The notes beneath the pieces are model-generated. The model was not told the DNA's origin, searched no databases, and saw only the letters and a list, made by a program, of their open reading frames with translations. 64,000 nucleotides of DNA, taken from Streptomyces coryli. Lineage in GTDB: Bacteria; Actinomycetota; Actinomycetes; Streptomycetales; Streptomycetaceae. Shown piece by piece: positions 9,018 through 16,152 of the stretch. The position numbers and the translations under genes are program-made. The stretch is taken from positions 62,001-126,000 of the forward strand of contig NZ_JAAKZV010000001.1 in assembly GCF_011044975.1 (NCBI RefSeq). The letters run 5' to 3'. Positions within the stretch are counted from its first letter, which is position 1; the number at the start of each line of letters is the position of its first letter.

Positions 9018-9952
9018 CACGGCAGGCCCTTGAGGTGCGCGGCGGCCCGCTCGTGATCCCAGGCGCCGTCGGCGACGACGACGCGGTAGCGGTACGCGAA
9101 GGACTCCCCCGGCGGCAGCTCGAACTCCTCGAAGAAGGCCCAGGAGAAGGCGACCGACGGGATGGGCTGCGACCGTACGAACCAGTGCGAGGCGTGGATC
9201 GCCTCCGCGTTCTCCGGCGCGTGCTCGAAGAGCAGCGTGGAGTGCGCGTCCACGTCGTCGTGCTCGGCGGTGAAGCCGACCCAGTTGGCATCGGCAGCCG
9301 CCGTGCCCATCGTCTCCTGGTCGGTCGCGGGCCCGGCAGGCGTGAGCACCTGCCCGCCGGTGAAGTCGCGGGCACCGCGCCACTGCAGTCCGGTATAGCC
9401 CGCCATCTCGCGGCCCGCGGTGGTCGGGGAGCCGAAGCGCAGCGGCTCGCCGTCGGCGCGGATGTTGGTGAGGTGGATGGACCAGTCGATGGCGTACGAA
9501 CCGGAGTCGGCGTCCGCGGAGTGCACGGTGACGCCGCGCCGCTCACGGGCCCACTCGGCGCCGCCGTTCGCCACCCAGGTGAGGTCGGAGTCGAGCGTGA
9601 CCCGCTCATCGCTCGCCTCGACGGCGGTGAAGTCGTCGTGCCGCATGGAACCGACCCGCTCCGGTACGCGCTGGTAGCCCTGCTCGGGCCCGAGGTAGCA
9701 GACACCGCCCCAGAAGTTCTGCCCGGACAGGTGACTGGCGGTCATCTGCAGGCCCTTGTGCCAGCGGTGGTCGTTGGGCCGGTAGCCGGAGACCAGGTTG
9801 CCGGCCAGGGTGCGCAGCGGGTGGATGTAGGGCTTGCGGGCCTCGTACGGGTCGGGGTCGGGCCGGTAGACGTAGGAGAGGATCTCGGTCTCGCCGGCCG
9901 CGACGGTGACGCGGTCGCCGAGCGTGTGGACGGTGGTGAGGCGCGCGGTCAC
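9014..9952 (-). CDS. PmoA family protein (DUF6807)
   Basis: A 312-residue member of the so-called PmoA family. This name was given to a supposed methane oxygenase subunit but most members sit in sugar-use loci. Typical conserved stretches are YRPDPDPYEARKPYIHPLRTLAGN, SGYRPNDHRWHKGL and GWTGLQW-like segments (here GYTGLQWRGARDF), with several histidines that could bind metal. No signal peptide is seen. It starts at a GTG overlapping the stop of the Gfo/Idh gene (GTGA, 9952-9949) and overlaps the cupin start at its own end. Function is unproven; a galactose-mutarotase-like beta fold acting on a sugar is a reasonable guess. Confidence 0.85.
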   Translation of the reverse strand: MTARLTTVHTLGDRVTVAAGETEILSYVYRPDPDPYEARKPYIHPLRTLAGNLVSGYRPNDHRWHKGLQMTASHLSGQNFWGGVCYLGPEQGYQRVPERVGSMRHDDFTAVEASDERVTLDSDLTWVANGGAEWARERRGVTVHSADADSGSYAIDWSIHLTNIRADGEPLRFGSPTTAGREMAGYTGLQWRGARDFTGGQVLTPAGPATDQETMGTAAADANWVGFTAEHDDVDAHSTLLFEHAPENAEAIHASHWFVRSQPIPSVAFSWAFFEEFELPPGESFAYRYRVVVADGAWDHERAAAHLKGLPW

Positions 9953-11070
9953 TGTTGCTCCTTGGGGGCCCAGTCGGGGTGGTCGCCGTGCATGGAGGTG
10001 TAGTACGGGTCGCCGGGGGTGATCTCGCCGGCGTGCACCGGGCGGCCGGAGAAGGCCGACTTGTAGAGGGCGGCGGCGAATTCGAGCGTGCGGCGGGCGT
10101 CGGGCCCGCTGCCGGGCGGCCGTACCCCGCGCTCGTACGCATCGAGGAGGGCGCCGAGCTGCGCGGCGTGCGAGCTGGGGACGTCGGCGGCCGGGGTGCG
10201 CCACTGGGTGACGCGGGGGTCGTCGTCCGCGAGGCCGGGGCGGGGGGTGTAGGTCCAGCTGTCGTTCTGGTGGCCGTACAGGTGGGTGAGTTCGACGGTG
10301 GCGTCGGCGCAGTCGATACGGATGCGGCTGACCTCGTCGGGCGAGAGAACGCTGTTGACGACGGTCGCCATGGCGCCGTGCTCGAAGCGGATCAGCGCGC
10401 TGGAGACGTCCTCGCTCTCCACATCGTGCACCAGCCGCCCCGCCATGGCGCGGACCTCGCTCCAGTCACCGAGCAGGTGCAGCAGCAGGTCGAACTGGTG
10501 GATCCCGTGCCCCATGGTCGGCCCGCCGCCCTCGGTCGCCCAGCGGCCGCGCCACGGGACGGCGTAGTAGGCCCGGTCGCGATACCAGGTGGTCTGGCAG
10601 TGCGCGACCAGCGGATCACCGAGCTCGCCGCCGCTGATCAACCGACGGGCGTGCACGGCCCCGGAGCCGTACCGGTGCTGGAAGAGCACGGACGCGAACC
10701 CCGGCGCGGCATCCTCGGCGGCGGCGATCTCGTCGTACTCGGCGAGCGACAGACACAGCGGCTTCTCACACAGCACCCAGGCGCCGGACTTGAGTGCGGC
10801 GATGGTCTGCTCGCGGTGGAGGGAGGGCGGGGTGCCTATGAGGACCAGGTCGGGGCGGGCGGTGTCGAGCATCGCGCTCAGGTCGGAGAAGCCCTGGACG
10901 CCGGGGCCTGCCGCCTCCTGGAAGGCGGCGAGCCGGCCGGCATCGATGTCCACCGCCGCGATGAGCTCGGCGCGGTCGGACTGGGCACGCAGGGCGGCGA
11001 GATGAGCGCCGGTGACGATGCCGCCGGTGCCGACGACGGCTACGCGGAGGCGGGACGGGGATGCTGGCAT
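9949..11070 (-). CDS. Gfo/Idh/MocA family NAD(P)-dependent sugar oxidoreductase
   Basis: A 373-residue dehydrogenase. The N-terminal Rossmann fold has VAVVGTGGIVTGAHLAALR, and the family's catalytic-region motif is CEKPLCLSL. The C-terminal beta-sheet domain begins near GGGPTMGHGIHQFDLLLHLLGD. Family members oxidise or interconvert sugars, inositols or sugar acids. An ATG at 11070 is preceded by GAGGAGA. It is first in a tightly coupled unit with PmoA, cupin and GH2, and its promoter at 11110-11138 shares an operator with the ABC transporter promoter, so it probably processes the sugar that transporter imports. Confidence 0.92.
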   Translation of the reverse strand: MPASPSRLRVAVVGTGGIVTGAHLAALRAQSDRAELIAAVDIDAGRLAAFQEAAGPGVQGFSDLSAMLDTARPDLVLIGTPPSLHREQTIAALKSGAWVLCEKPLCLSLAEYDEIAAAEDAAPGFASVLFQHRYGSGAVHARRLISGGELGDPLVAHCQTTWYRDRAYYAVPWRGRWATEGGGPTMGHGIHQFDLLLHLLGDWSEVRAMAGRLVHDVESEDVSSALIRFEHGAMATVVNSVLSPDEVSRIRIDCADATVELTHLYGHQNDSWTYTPRPGLADDDPRVTQWRTPAADVPSSHAAQLGALLDAYERGVRPPGSGPDARRTLEFAAALYKSAFSGRPVHAGEITPGDPYYTSMHGDHPDWAPKEQQ

Positions 11071-11088
11071 GTGATGTCTCCTCGCGCA

Positions 11089-11100
11089 GAAAGCGCTTTC
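11089..11100. promoter_or_regulatory. Palindrome GAAAGCGCTTTC
   Basis: A perfect 12-bp palindrome lies 18 bases before the Gfo/Idh start and just downstream of its predicted promoter. A central-CG palindrome of this sort is typical of LacI/GalR-family operators. Its core AAGCGCTT recurs at 14543-14550 beside the LacI gene, supporting a shared regulator. Confidence 0.6.
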
Positions 11101-11109
11101 CTTCGCTCA

Positions 11110-11140
11110 ACCCTACGGTCAAGTGATCGTTCACTCAAGG
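11110..11140 (-). promoter_or_regulatory. Promoter with LacI-type operator for the Gfo/Idh-PmoA-cupin-GH2 unit
   Basis: Read on the minus strand, TTGAGT (complement of 11133-11138) and TAGGGT (complement of 11110-11115) form a -35/-10 pair with 17 bp between them, a good match to Streptomyces vegetative promoters. The spacer carries GTGAACGATCAC, a near-perfect palindrome. The 22 bases from 11119 to 11140 match those at 14492-14513 at 20 positions. Confidence 0.7.
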
Positions 11141-11185
11141 GATATCGGGGACTCCTGGACGATCCGCTATCGGCATCCGGCAGCC

Positions 11186-12523
11186 TCAGCTGGCGGCATC
11201 CACCGAGTCCTTGAGCTCTCCCACGAACGTCTTCGCCGCCTCATCGGGGTCGGCCTCCCCGGTCAGCACCCGCTGGTACTGCCGCTTCAGCACGGCATCG
11301 ATGTCGCTGGCGCCCTTCGGGGTGATCGGCGGGGTGTCACCGACCTTGTGCGACATCTCGTCCGAGAAGGCCATGAGGTCCTTGCCCGGCTTGTCCAGGG
11401 TGGCCCTGAGCGCCTTCGCCGCGGCCGGGTTGCCCGGGATGCCCCGCTCCAGACCGAAGATCTTGGCGACGCGCTGGTCGTTGGTCAGGAAGTCGATGAA
11501 GAGCGCGGCCTCGGCGGGGTGCTGCGTCGAGGACGACGCCGCCCAGTACATGGTGGGCTTGAGGTACTGGGACCCCTTGGGAGTGTCCGGGTCGGAAGGC
11601 CAGTCGGCCATGTCGAAGTCGATCTTCGGTGCGCCTTCCTTGAACGAGGTGAACTGACCGGAGGGTATGAACCCCATGCCCGTCCTGTTGTTGATCATGT
11701 CGCCCTGATCCAGCGCCACCCCGTCCATCTCGATGATGTGGCTCCCCGACGGCGCGGCCCCGCTCTTGATCCAGCCGAGGATGGCCTTCCAGTACGACGC
11801 CAGGACACTGGGCTTGAGGGACACCTCGCCCTTGCTGTTGAACAGCTGGTTTCCGTGCTGCCGGGCCCAGACGTTGAGGCTGAAGGAGTCCGAGCCCGTG
11901 GGGCCGACGCCGTACACCTTGCCCTTCGACGCCTTGTTCAGCTCCGCGGCCGCCTTCTTGAACTCGGCCCAGGTCCAGCGCGCGGTGTCCGGCAGCTGGA
12001 CGCCGTACTTCTTGAACAGCGACCTGTTGATCAGGATGCTGTTGGTCGTGTTGCCGACCGGCACCGCGTACGGGGTCTTGCCGACCCGCCCCGCCTCCAG
12101 CGCCTTGGGGTCCAGCTCCGAGGTGTCCAGGTACTTCTGCACCGTGGACAGGTCGAGCAGCGCGCCACGCTCGGCGTACGAGGAGAGGTAGAGCTGGTCG
12201 AACTGGTTGACGTCGGGCATCTCGCCGCTGGCGGTGCTGGTCGCCAGCCGGTCCCAGTAGCCGACCCAGTCCGCGTACACCGGCTTGACGTTGATGTTCG
12301 GGTGTTCCTTCTCGAACAGCTTGATGGCCTTGAACGACGCCTGGTGCCGGGGGTCGGCGCCCCACCAGTTGAAGGTGATGGTCACCTTGCCCTTGGACAG
12401 CTTGGGGTTCTCCACCGGCTCGCCGCCGACGCCGCAGGAGGCGAGGACGAGGCCGGCGAGCGCCGCGGCGATGGCAGTGCGGACACCCCTGCGCGCACGG
12501 AGGTTCATGGTCTTGTCCCTCAT
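11186..12523 (-). CDS. Sugar ABC transporter substrate-binding lipoprotein
   Basis: A 445-residue family 1 (MalE/CUT1-like) solute-binding protein. A basic N-terminus and hydrophobic stretch lead to the lipobox LVLASCG, so the mature protein is anchored by an acylated cysteine outside the membrane. ITFNWWGADPRHQASFKAIKLFEKEHPNI and later WAEFKKAAAELNK are typical. The ATG overlaps the permease stop by one base (TGATG at 12523) with GGGAGG upstream; an ATG at 12508 is an alternative. It delivers an unidentified sugar, probably an oligosaccharide or glycoside, to the two permeases encoded upstream. Confidence 0.93.
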   Translation of the reverse strand: MRDKTMNLRARRGVRTAIAAALAGLVLASCGVGGEPVENPKLSKGKVTITFNWWGADPRHQASFKAIKLFEKEHPNINVKPVYADWVGYWDRLATSTASGEMPDVNQFDQLYLSSYAERGALLDLSTVQKYLDTSELDPKALEAGRVGKTPYAVPVGNTTNSILINRSLFKKYGVQLPDTARWTWAEFKKAAAELNKASKGKVYGVGPTGSDSFSLNVWARQHGNQLFNSKGEVSLKPSVLASYWKAILGWIKSGAAPSGSHIIEMDGVALDQGDMINNRTGMGFIPSGQFTSFKEGAPKIDFDMADWPSDPDTPKGSQYLKPTMYWAASSSTQHPAEAALFIDFLTNDQRVAKIFGLERGIPGNPAAAKALRATLDKPGKDLMAFSDEMSHKVGDTPPITPKGASDIDAVLKRQYQRVLTGEADPDEAAKTFVGELKDSVDAAS

Positions 12524-13440
12524 CACTTGCCTCCCGTGGTGGCGATGCCGCGGAGCAGGAACCGCTGCCCGAACAGGAAGACCAGGAACACCGGCACCAG
12601 CGAGACGATGCTCATCGCGAACATGGCGCCGTAGTCCGAGGTCGTCGTCGCGTCGAGGAACGACCGCAGCGCCACGGGCACGGTGTATTTGTCCGGCTCG
12701 GTGACGAAGACCAGTTGCGAGAAGAAGTCGTTCCAGGTCCACAGGAAGGTGAAGATGGCGGTGGTGGCCAGCGCCGGGATCATCAGCGGCAGCATGATCT
12801 GCGTGAAGATCCGGCCGTGCCCGGCGCCGTCGATCCGGGCCGCCTCGTCGAGCTCCTTCGGAATCCCGCGGATGAACTGGACCATCAGGAAGATGAAGAA
12901 GGCGTCCGTGGCCAGGAACTTCGGCACGATCAGCGGCAGATAGGTGTTGATCCAGCCGATCTGCGCGAACATCACGTACTGCGGAATGATCAGCACGTGG
13001 ATCGGCAGCATGATCGTGAGCAGCATGATCATGAAGGCCACCTTCCGGCTGCGGAAGCGCAGCCGCGCGAAGGCGTAGGCGGCCATGGAGCAGGAGATCA
13101 GATTGCCGATCACCGAACCGAGCACGACCAGGAAGGAATTCAGCAGATACGTGCCGAAGGGGGTGCCGAGGGCGTCCCAGCCGTTCGGGTAGTTGTCCAG
13201 GTTGAAGGTGTCGACGAACAGCCCGAAGTTGCTGAAGATCCCGTCCTTCGGGCGCAGCGAGCTGGCGGCCATCCACAGCACCGGATAGAGCATCAGGAGG
13301 CAGACGGCTATCAGTCCGGTGTGCTTGAGCACGCTGCGGGTGCGCCGGCGGGCGGCGGACTCTTTGGGGCGTACGGGTGAGGCGGGCTCGGGCTGCGCGT
13401 CCGTGCCGGGCCTGCTTTTGATCTGCAGCGCGTCAGTCAT
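12523..13440 (-). CDS. Sugar ABC transporter permease (MalG-like)
   Basis: A 305-residue inner permease subunit of a CUT1 carbohydrate importer. After a 35-residue cytoplasmic leader there are six hydrophobic spans, and the ATPase-contacting EAA loop reads LDEAARIDGAGHGRIFTQIMLPL. It overlaps the preceding permease gene by 8 bases and the binding-protein gene by one base, so the three are one operon. No ATPase gene follows. In Streptomyces such importers commonly share the multiple-sugar ATPase MsiK, which would have to be encoded elsewhere. Confidence 0.93.
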   Translation of the reverse strand: MTDALQIKSRPGTDAQPEPASPVRPKESAARRRTRSVLKHTGLIAVCLLMLYPVLWMAASSLRPKDGIFSNFGLFVDTFNLDNYPNGWDALGTPFGTYLLNSFLVVLGSVIGNLISCSMAAYAFARLRFRSRKVAFMIMLLTIMLPIHVLIIPQYVMFAQIGWINTYLPLIVPKFLATDAFFIFLMVQFIRGIPKELDEAARIDGAGHGRIFTQIMLPLMIPALATTAIFTFLWTWNDFFSQLVFVTEPDKYTVPVALRSFLDATTTSDYGAMFAMSIVSLVPVFLVFLFGQRFLLRGIATTGGK

Positions 13441-14356
13441 TGTAGAAAACCCAATACTTCGAGGCCCAGAAGTTCAGGGCGGTGAAGGCGCCGATGATGA
13501 GGAGCAGCACCCAGGCGAGGGCGGAGGCGTATCCCATCCGGAAGCTGGTGAAGCCTTCCTGGTAGAGGTAGAGCGAGAAGAACAGCGTCGAATCGCTGGG
13601 CCCGCCGGTGCCGTTGGAGACCACGAACGCTTGCGTGAAGGACTGGAAGCTGCCGATGATCCCGAGGACCAGATTGAAGAAGATGATCGGGCTGAGCAGT
13701 GGCAGGGTGATGGAGCGCAGCTGCCGGAATCTGGATGCGCCGTCGGTCGCGGCGGCCTCGTAGAGCTCGCGCGGCAGCTGGCGCAGGCCGGCCAGGAAGA
13801 TCACCATCGGGGCGCCGAACGTCCACACGTGCAGGATGATCAGCGTGTAGATGGAGGTGTCCGGATCGGCTATCCAGCCGGGTCCGTCGTAGCCGAACAG
13901 GCCCATGAACTTGGTCGCCAGGCCTTCATTGCCGAAGATCAGCCGCCAGAGGATGGCGATGGCGACGCTGGCGCCGAGCAGCGACGGCAGATAGAGGATC
14001 GACCGGTACAGGGACAGTCCGCGAATGCCCCGGTCCAGCAGCAGCGCGATCGCGAGCGCGAAGGCCAGTTGCAGCGGCACGGAGACGATCACGTAGGTGA
14101 AGGTGACCTGGAGGGCGTGGCCCAGGCGGTCGTCGTGGAGCATCCGCTGGATGTTGTCCAGGCCGGTCCACTTGGGGTCCTGGAGCAGGTTGTAATCGGT
14201 GAACGCCAGATACAGCGAGGCGATCATCGGCCCGAGGGTGATGCCCAGCAGGCCGAGTATCCACGGCGCGAGGAATATCGCGGCGGCCTTGTTGTCCGGC
14301 GCCTCCTCGCGGACGCGCGAGCGGCGCAGCGTACGGAACTCGCCCAGGGCGCTCAT
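13433..14356 (-). CDS. Sugar ABC transporter permease (MalF-like)
   Basis: A 307-residue permease subunit and first gene of the importer operon. Six hydrophobic spans are visible, starting with IFLAPWILGLLGITLGPMIASLYLAF, and the EAA loop is LYEAAATDGASRFRQLRSITLPLL. GGCAGGTG lies just before the ATG. The 126-bp leader runs up to the predicted promoter and operator at 14482-14513. Overlaps the next permease gene by 8 bases. Confidence 0.93.
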   Translation of the reverse strand: MSALGEFRTLRRSRVREEAPDNKAAAIFLAPWILGLLGITLGPMIASLYLAFTDYNLLQDPKWTGLDNIQRMLHDDRLGHALQVTFTYVIVSVPLQLAFALAIALLLDRGIRGLSLYRSILYLPSLLGASVAIAILWRLIFGNEGLATKFMGLFGYDGPGWIADPDTSIYTLIILHVWTFGAPMVIFLAGLRQLPRELYEAAATDGASRFRQLRSITLPLLSPIIFFNLVLGIIGSFQSFTQAFVVSNGTGGPSDSTLFFSLYLYQEGFTSFRMGYASALAWVLLLIIGAFTALNFWASKYWVFYND

Positions 14357-14481
14357 CCGGCACCTGCCAAGGCAGTCGGGCGGGGGGTGTCAGGGAACAT
14401 GCGGCTCTGCTCCTCCCTGGTGAACCAAGGGGCTTGAGGGCTCGGCCCGTCAACAGAGCTGCGTGGGGCCGGTTGTGCGCG

Positions 14482-14513
14482 ACCCTAGGATTCAAGTGAA
14501 CGTTCACACAAGG
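14482..14513 (-). promoter_or_regulatory. Promoter with LacI-type operator for the sugar ABC operon
   Basis: On the minus strand, TTGTGT (complement of 14506-14511) and TAGGGT (complement of 14482-14487) are 18 bp apart, with the perfect palindrome GTGAACGTTCAC in the spacer. The same arrangement precedes the Gfo/Idh gene at 11110-11140. A repressor bound here would cover the promoter. The LacI-family protein encoded next door is the obvious candidate. Confidence 0.72.
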
Positions 14514-14526
14514 GTTGTGCGCGAAT

Positions 14527-14550
14527 TTCCAACGTTGGAAGTAAGCGCTT
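14527..14550. promoter_or_regulatory. Palindromes TTCCAACGTTGGAA and AAGCGCTT
   Basis: A perfect 14-bp palindrome (14527-14540) is followed three bases later by AAGCGCTT (14543-14550). The latter is the core of the palindrome before the Gfo/Idh gene. Both lie between the LacI gene's 3' end and the importer promoter. They may be auxiliary operators; a transcription-termination role is less likely because the arms are short. Confidence 0.5.
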
Positions 14551-14567
14551 GTCGTCAACGCTCGTCG

Positions 14568-15602
14568 TCAGTCGGTACGTACCGGCCCCGTCGACTCCCG
14601 CAGGATGATCCGGCTCAACTCCGCCGCCCCCATCGGCCCCACCGGCGGCTCGCCGCGCAGCTGGGCCAGCAGTCGCCGCACGGCCTGCCGCCCCTGCCGC
14701 TCCCGGTTCACGCTGACGGTGGTCAGCGTGGGCCGGTAGTAGCGCCCGATCTCCCAGTCGTCCCAGCCGCAGACGCTGATGTCCCGCGGCACCTCGATGC
14801 CCATGCTCTGCAGCCCCGCGATGACGCCGAACGCCACCTGGTCAGAGGCGGCGAACACCGCCGTAGCGCCGCATTCCGCGATGACCCCCTTGGCCGCCTC
14901 CCACCCCGACCGCATGCTCCAGTCCCCCGCCGCGATGGCGCACGACTCCAGCCCCAGCTCGGCCACCGTCTCCTCGTACACCGCCCGCCGCCCCTGCGCC
15001 GACGGCCATTCGTCGGGCCCGGCCACATGCGCGAACCGGCGGTGGCCCAGGTCCGCGAGGTGCCGAATCAGATCGGCCGTACGCGACGCGTCCGCGAAGG
15101 CCCCACGTGAGCGCATCTCGTCGTCGTACACGCCGTCGATCACGATGGGCACGCTCCGCTGCGCGGCCGCGCCCTCGCCCAGCGAGGTGAAGGACAGCAC
15201 CCCGTCCGTCCCCTCGGGCTCCAGCAACGCCTCCAGCCGGGCGGCCCGCGCCTCGGCGTCGCCCTCGAGGCTGACGACGTCCAGCAGGTAGCCCGCCTCG
15301 TGCGCCTCCGCCGCCGCGCCGCGCAGCAGCTCCGGCGAGATGCGCTCGGTATTGCCCGGCAGGATCAGCGTGAGCCGGTTCGAGCGGCGGGTGCGCATCG
15401 TGCGGGCGGCCTGGTTCGGCCGGTAGCCGAGCTCCTTCACCGCGGCGGCGACCTTGCGGGCGGTCTCCGGGCGTACGGTCGGGTCCTCGCGCAGGAAGCG
15501 GGAGACGGTCTGGTGCGACACGCCGGCCAGCCGGGCGACTTCCCAGATCGTCGGGCGCTTCTTCGCACTGGCCCCGCGGGGCGCCGGCACCACCTCCGCC
15601 AT
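14568..15602 (-). CDS. LacI family transcriptional regulator
   Basis: A 344-residue repressor. The N-terminal helix-turn-helix and hinge read TIWEVARLAGVSHQTVSRFLREDPTVRPETARKVAAAVKELGYRPNQAARTMRTRRSNRLTLILPG. The remaining 270 residues form the periplasmic-binding-protein-like effector domain (VFAASDQVAFGVIAGLQSMGIEVP). The ATG at 15602 has AAAGGTGG upstream; a GTG at 15611 is an alternative. It is encoded directly upstream of the ABC operon on the same strand and very likely controls both sugar units through the shared operators; the effector is presumably the imported or processed sugar. Confidence 0.93.
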   Translation of the reverse strand: MAEVVPAPRGASAKKRPTIWEVARLAGVSHQTVSRFLREDPTVRPETARKVAAAVKELGYRPNQAARTMRTRRSNRLTLILPGNTERISPELLRGAAAEAHEAGYLLDVVSLEGDAEARAARLEALLEPEGTDGVLSFTSLGEGAAAQRSVPIVIDGVYDDEMRSRGAFADASRTADLIRHLADLGHRRFAHVAGPDEWPSAQGRRAVYEETVAELGLESCAIAAGDWSMRSGWEAAKGVIAECGATAVFAASDQVAFGVIAGLQSMGIEVPRDISVCGWDDWEIGRYYRPTLTTVSVNRERQGRQAVRRLLAQLRGEPPVGPMGAAELSRIILRESTGPVRTD

Positions 15603-15746
15603 GTGCGCCACCTTTTCACGCCCCGGCGGTGCGCCGGAAGCCCCGGCTTCGCCTCCGGACCCCTATTGATATTCACTCATGGGTAACACAGGCTTCACTA
15701 CAGGCAGTTAGCGTGAATCGCCCGCCCCGCGCCACCTGGAGTGATG

Positions 15747-16103
15747 ATGGCTCGTCGTGCAGCAGCGCTCCTCGCTCTGCTGTTCGCTTGCCTGTTCGCA
15801 CCTGCGACGCTGGGGCACCACGGGGACCTCCCGGCCGTCGCCGCCGCGGCCGCGCCGAGCGCCGAGGGCGTGCCCGCGCACGAGCCGGTTCCCGCCGACG
15901 CCGCGATGGCCGGCTCCCGCAGCCGGTGTGCGGCCGCCTGCCCGGGCCCGGACGCCGAGAATCCGCCGGCCGCCGCGCCCGCCGCCGTCGGGCCGCGGGC
16001 GCCGGAGCCGCTGCCCGATCTCTCCCGTACGGCCAGACAGTCCTGCAGCCCCACCGCGGGCGCCGCCCCCACATCGGCCGCCCTTCAGATCTTCCGCTGC
16101 TGA
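15747..16103 (+). CDS. Small secreted protein, Ala/Pro-rich with four cysteines after the signal peptide
   Basis: A 118-residue product with a clear signal peptide (MARRAAALLALLFACLFAPATLG), followed by HHGDLP and a low-complexity Ala/Pro-rich body. Four cysteines lie outside the signal sequence (RCAAACPG, RQSCSP and the C-terminal FRC). GGAG is placed well for the third of three consecutive start codons (GTG 15741, ATG 15744, ATG 15747). No family recognised. It lies 49 bases before the SulP transporter on the same strand, so cotranscription is likely. Coding potential is supported by the signal peptide and RBS, but the body is compositionally simple, so it remains hypothetical. Confidence 0.6.
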   Translation: MARRAAALLALLFACLFAPATLGHHGDLPAVAAAAAPSAEGVPAHEPVPADAAMAGSRSRCAAACPGPDAENPPAAAPAAVGPRAPEPLPDLSRTARQSCSPTAGAAPTSAALQIFRC

Positions 16104-16152
16104 CCGGGCCTTTCGCCGCCCACCGAAGAACCACCGCGAGCGAAAGAGCACC

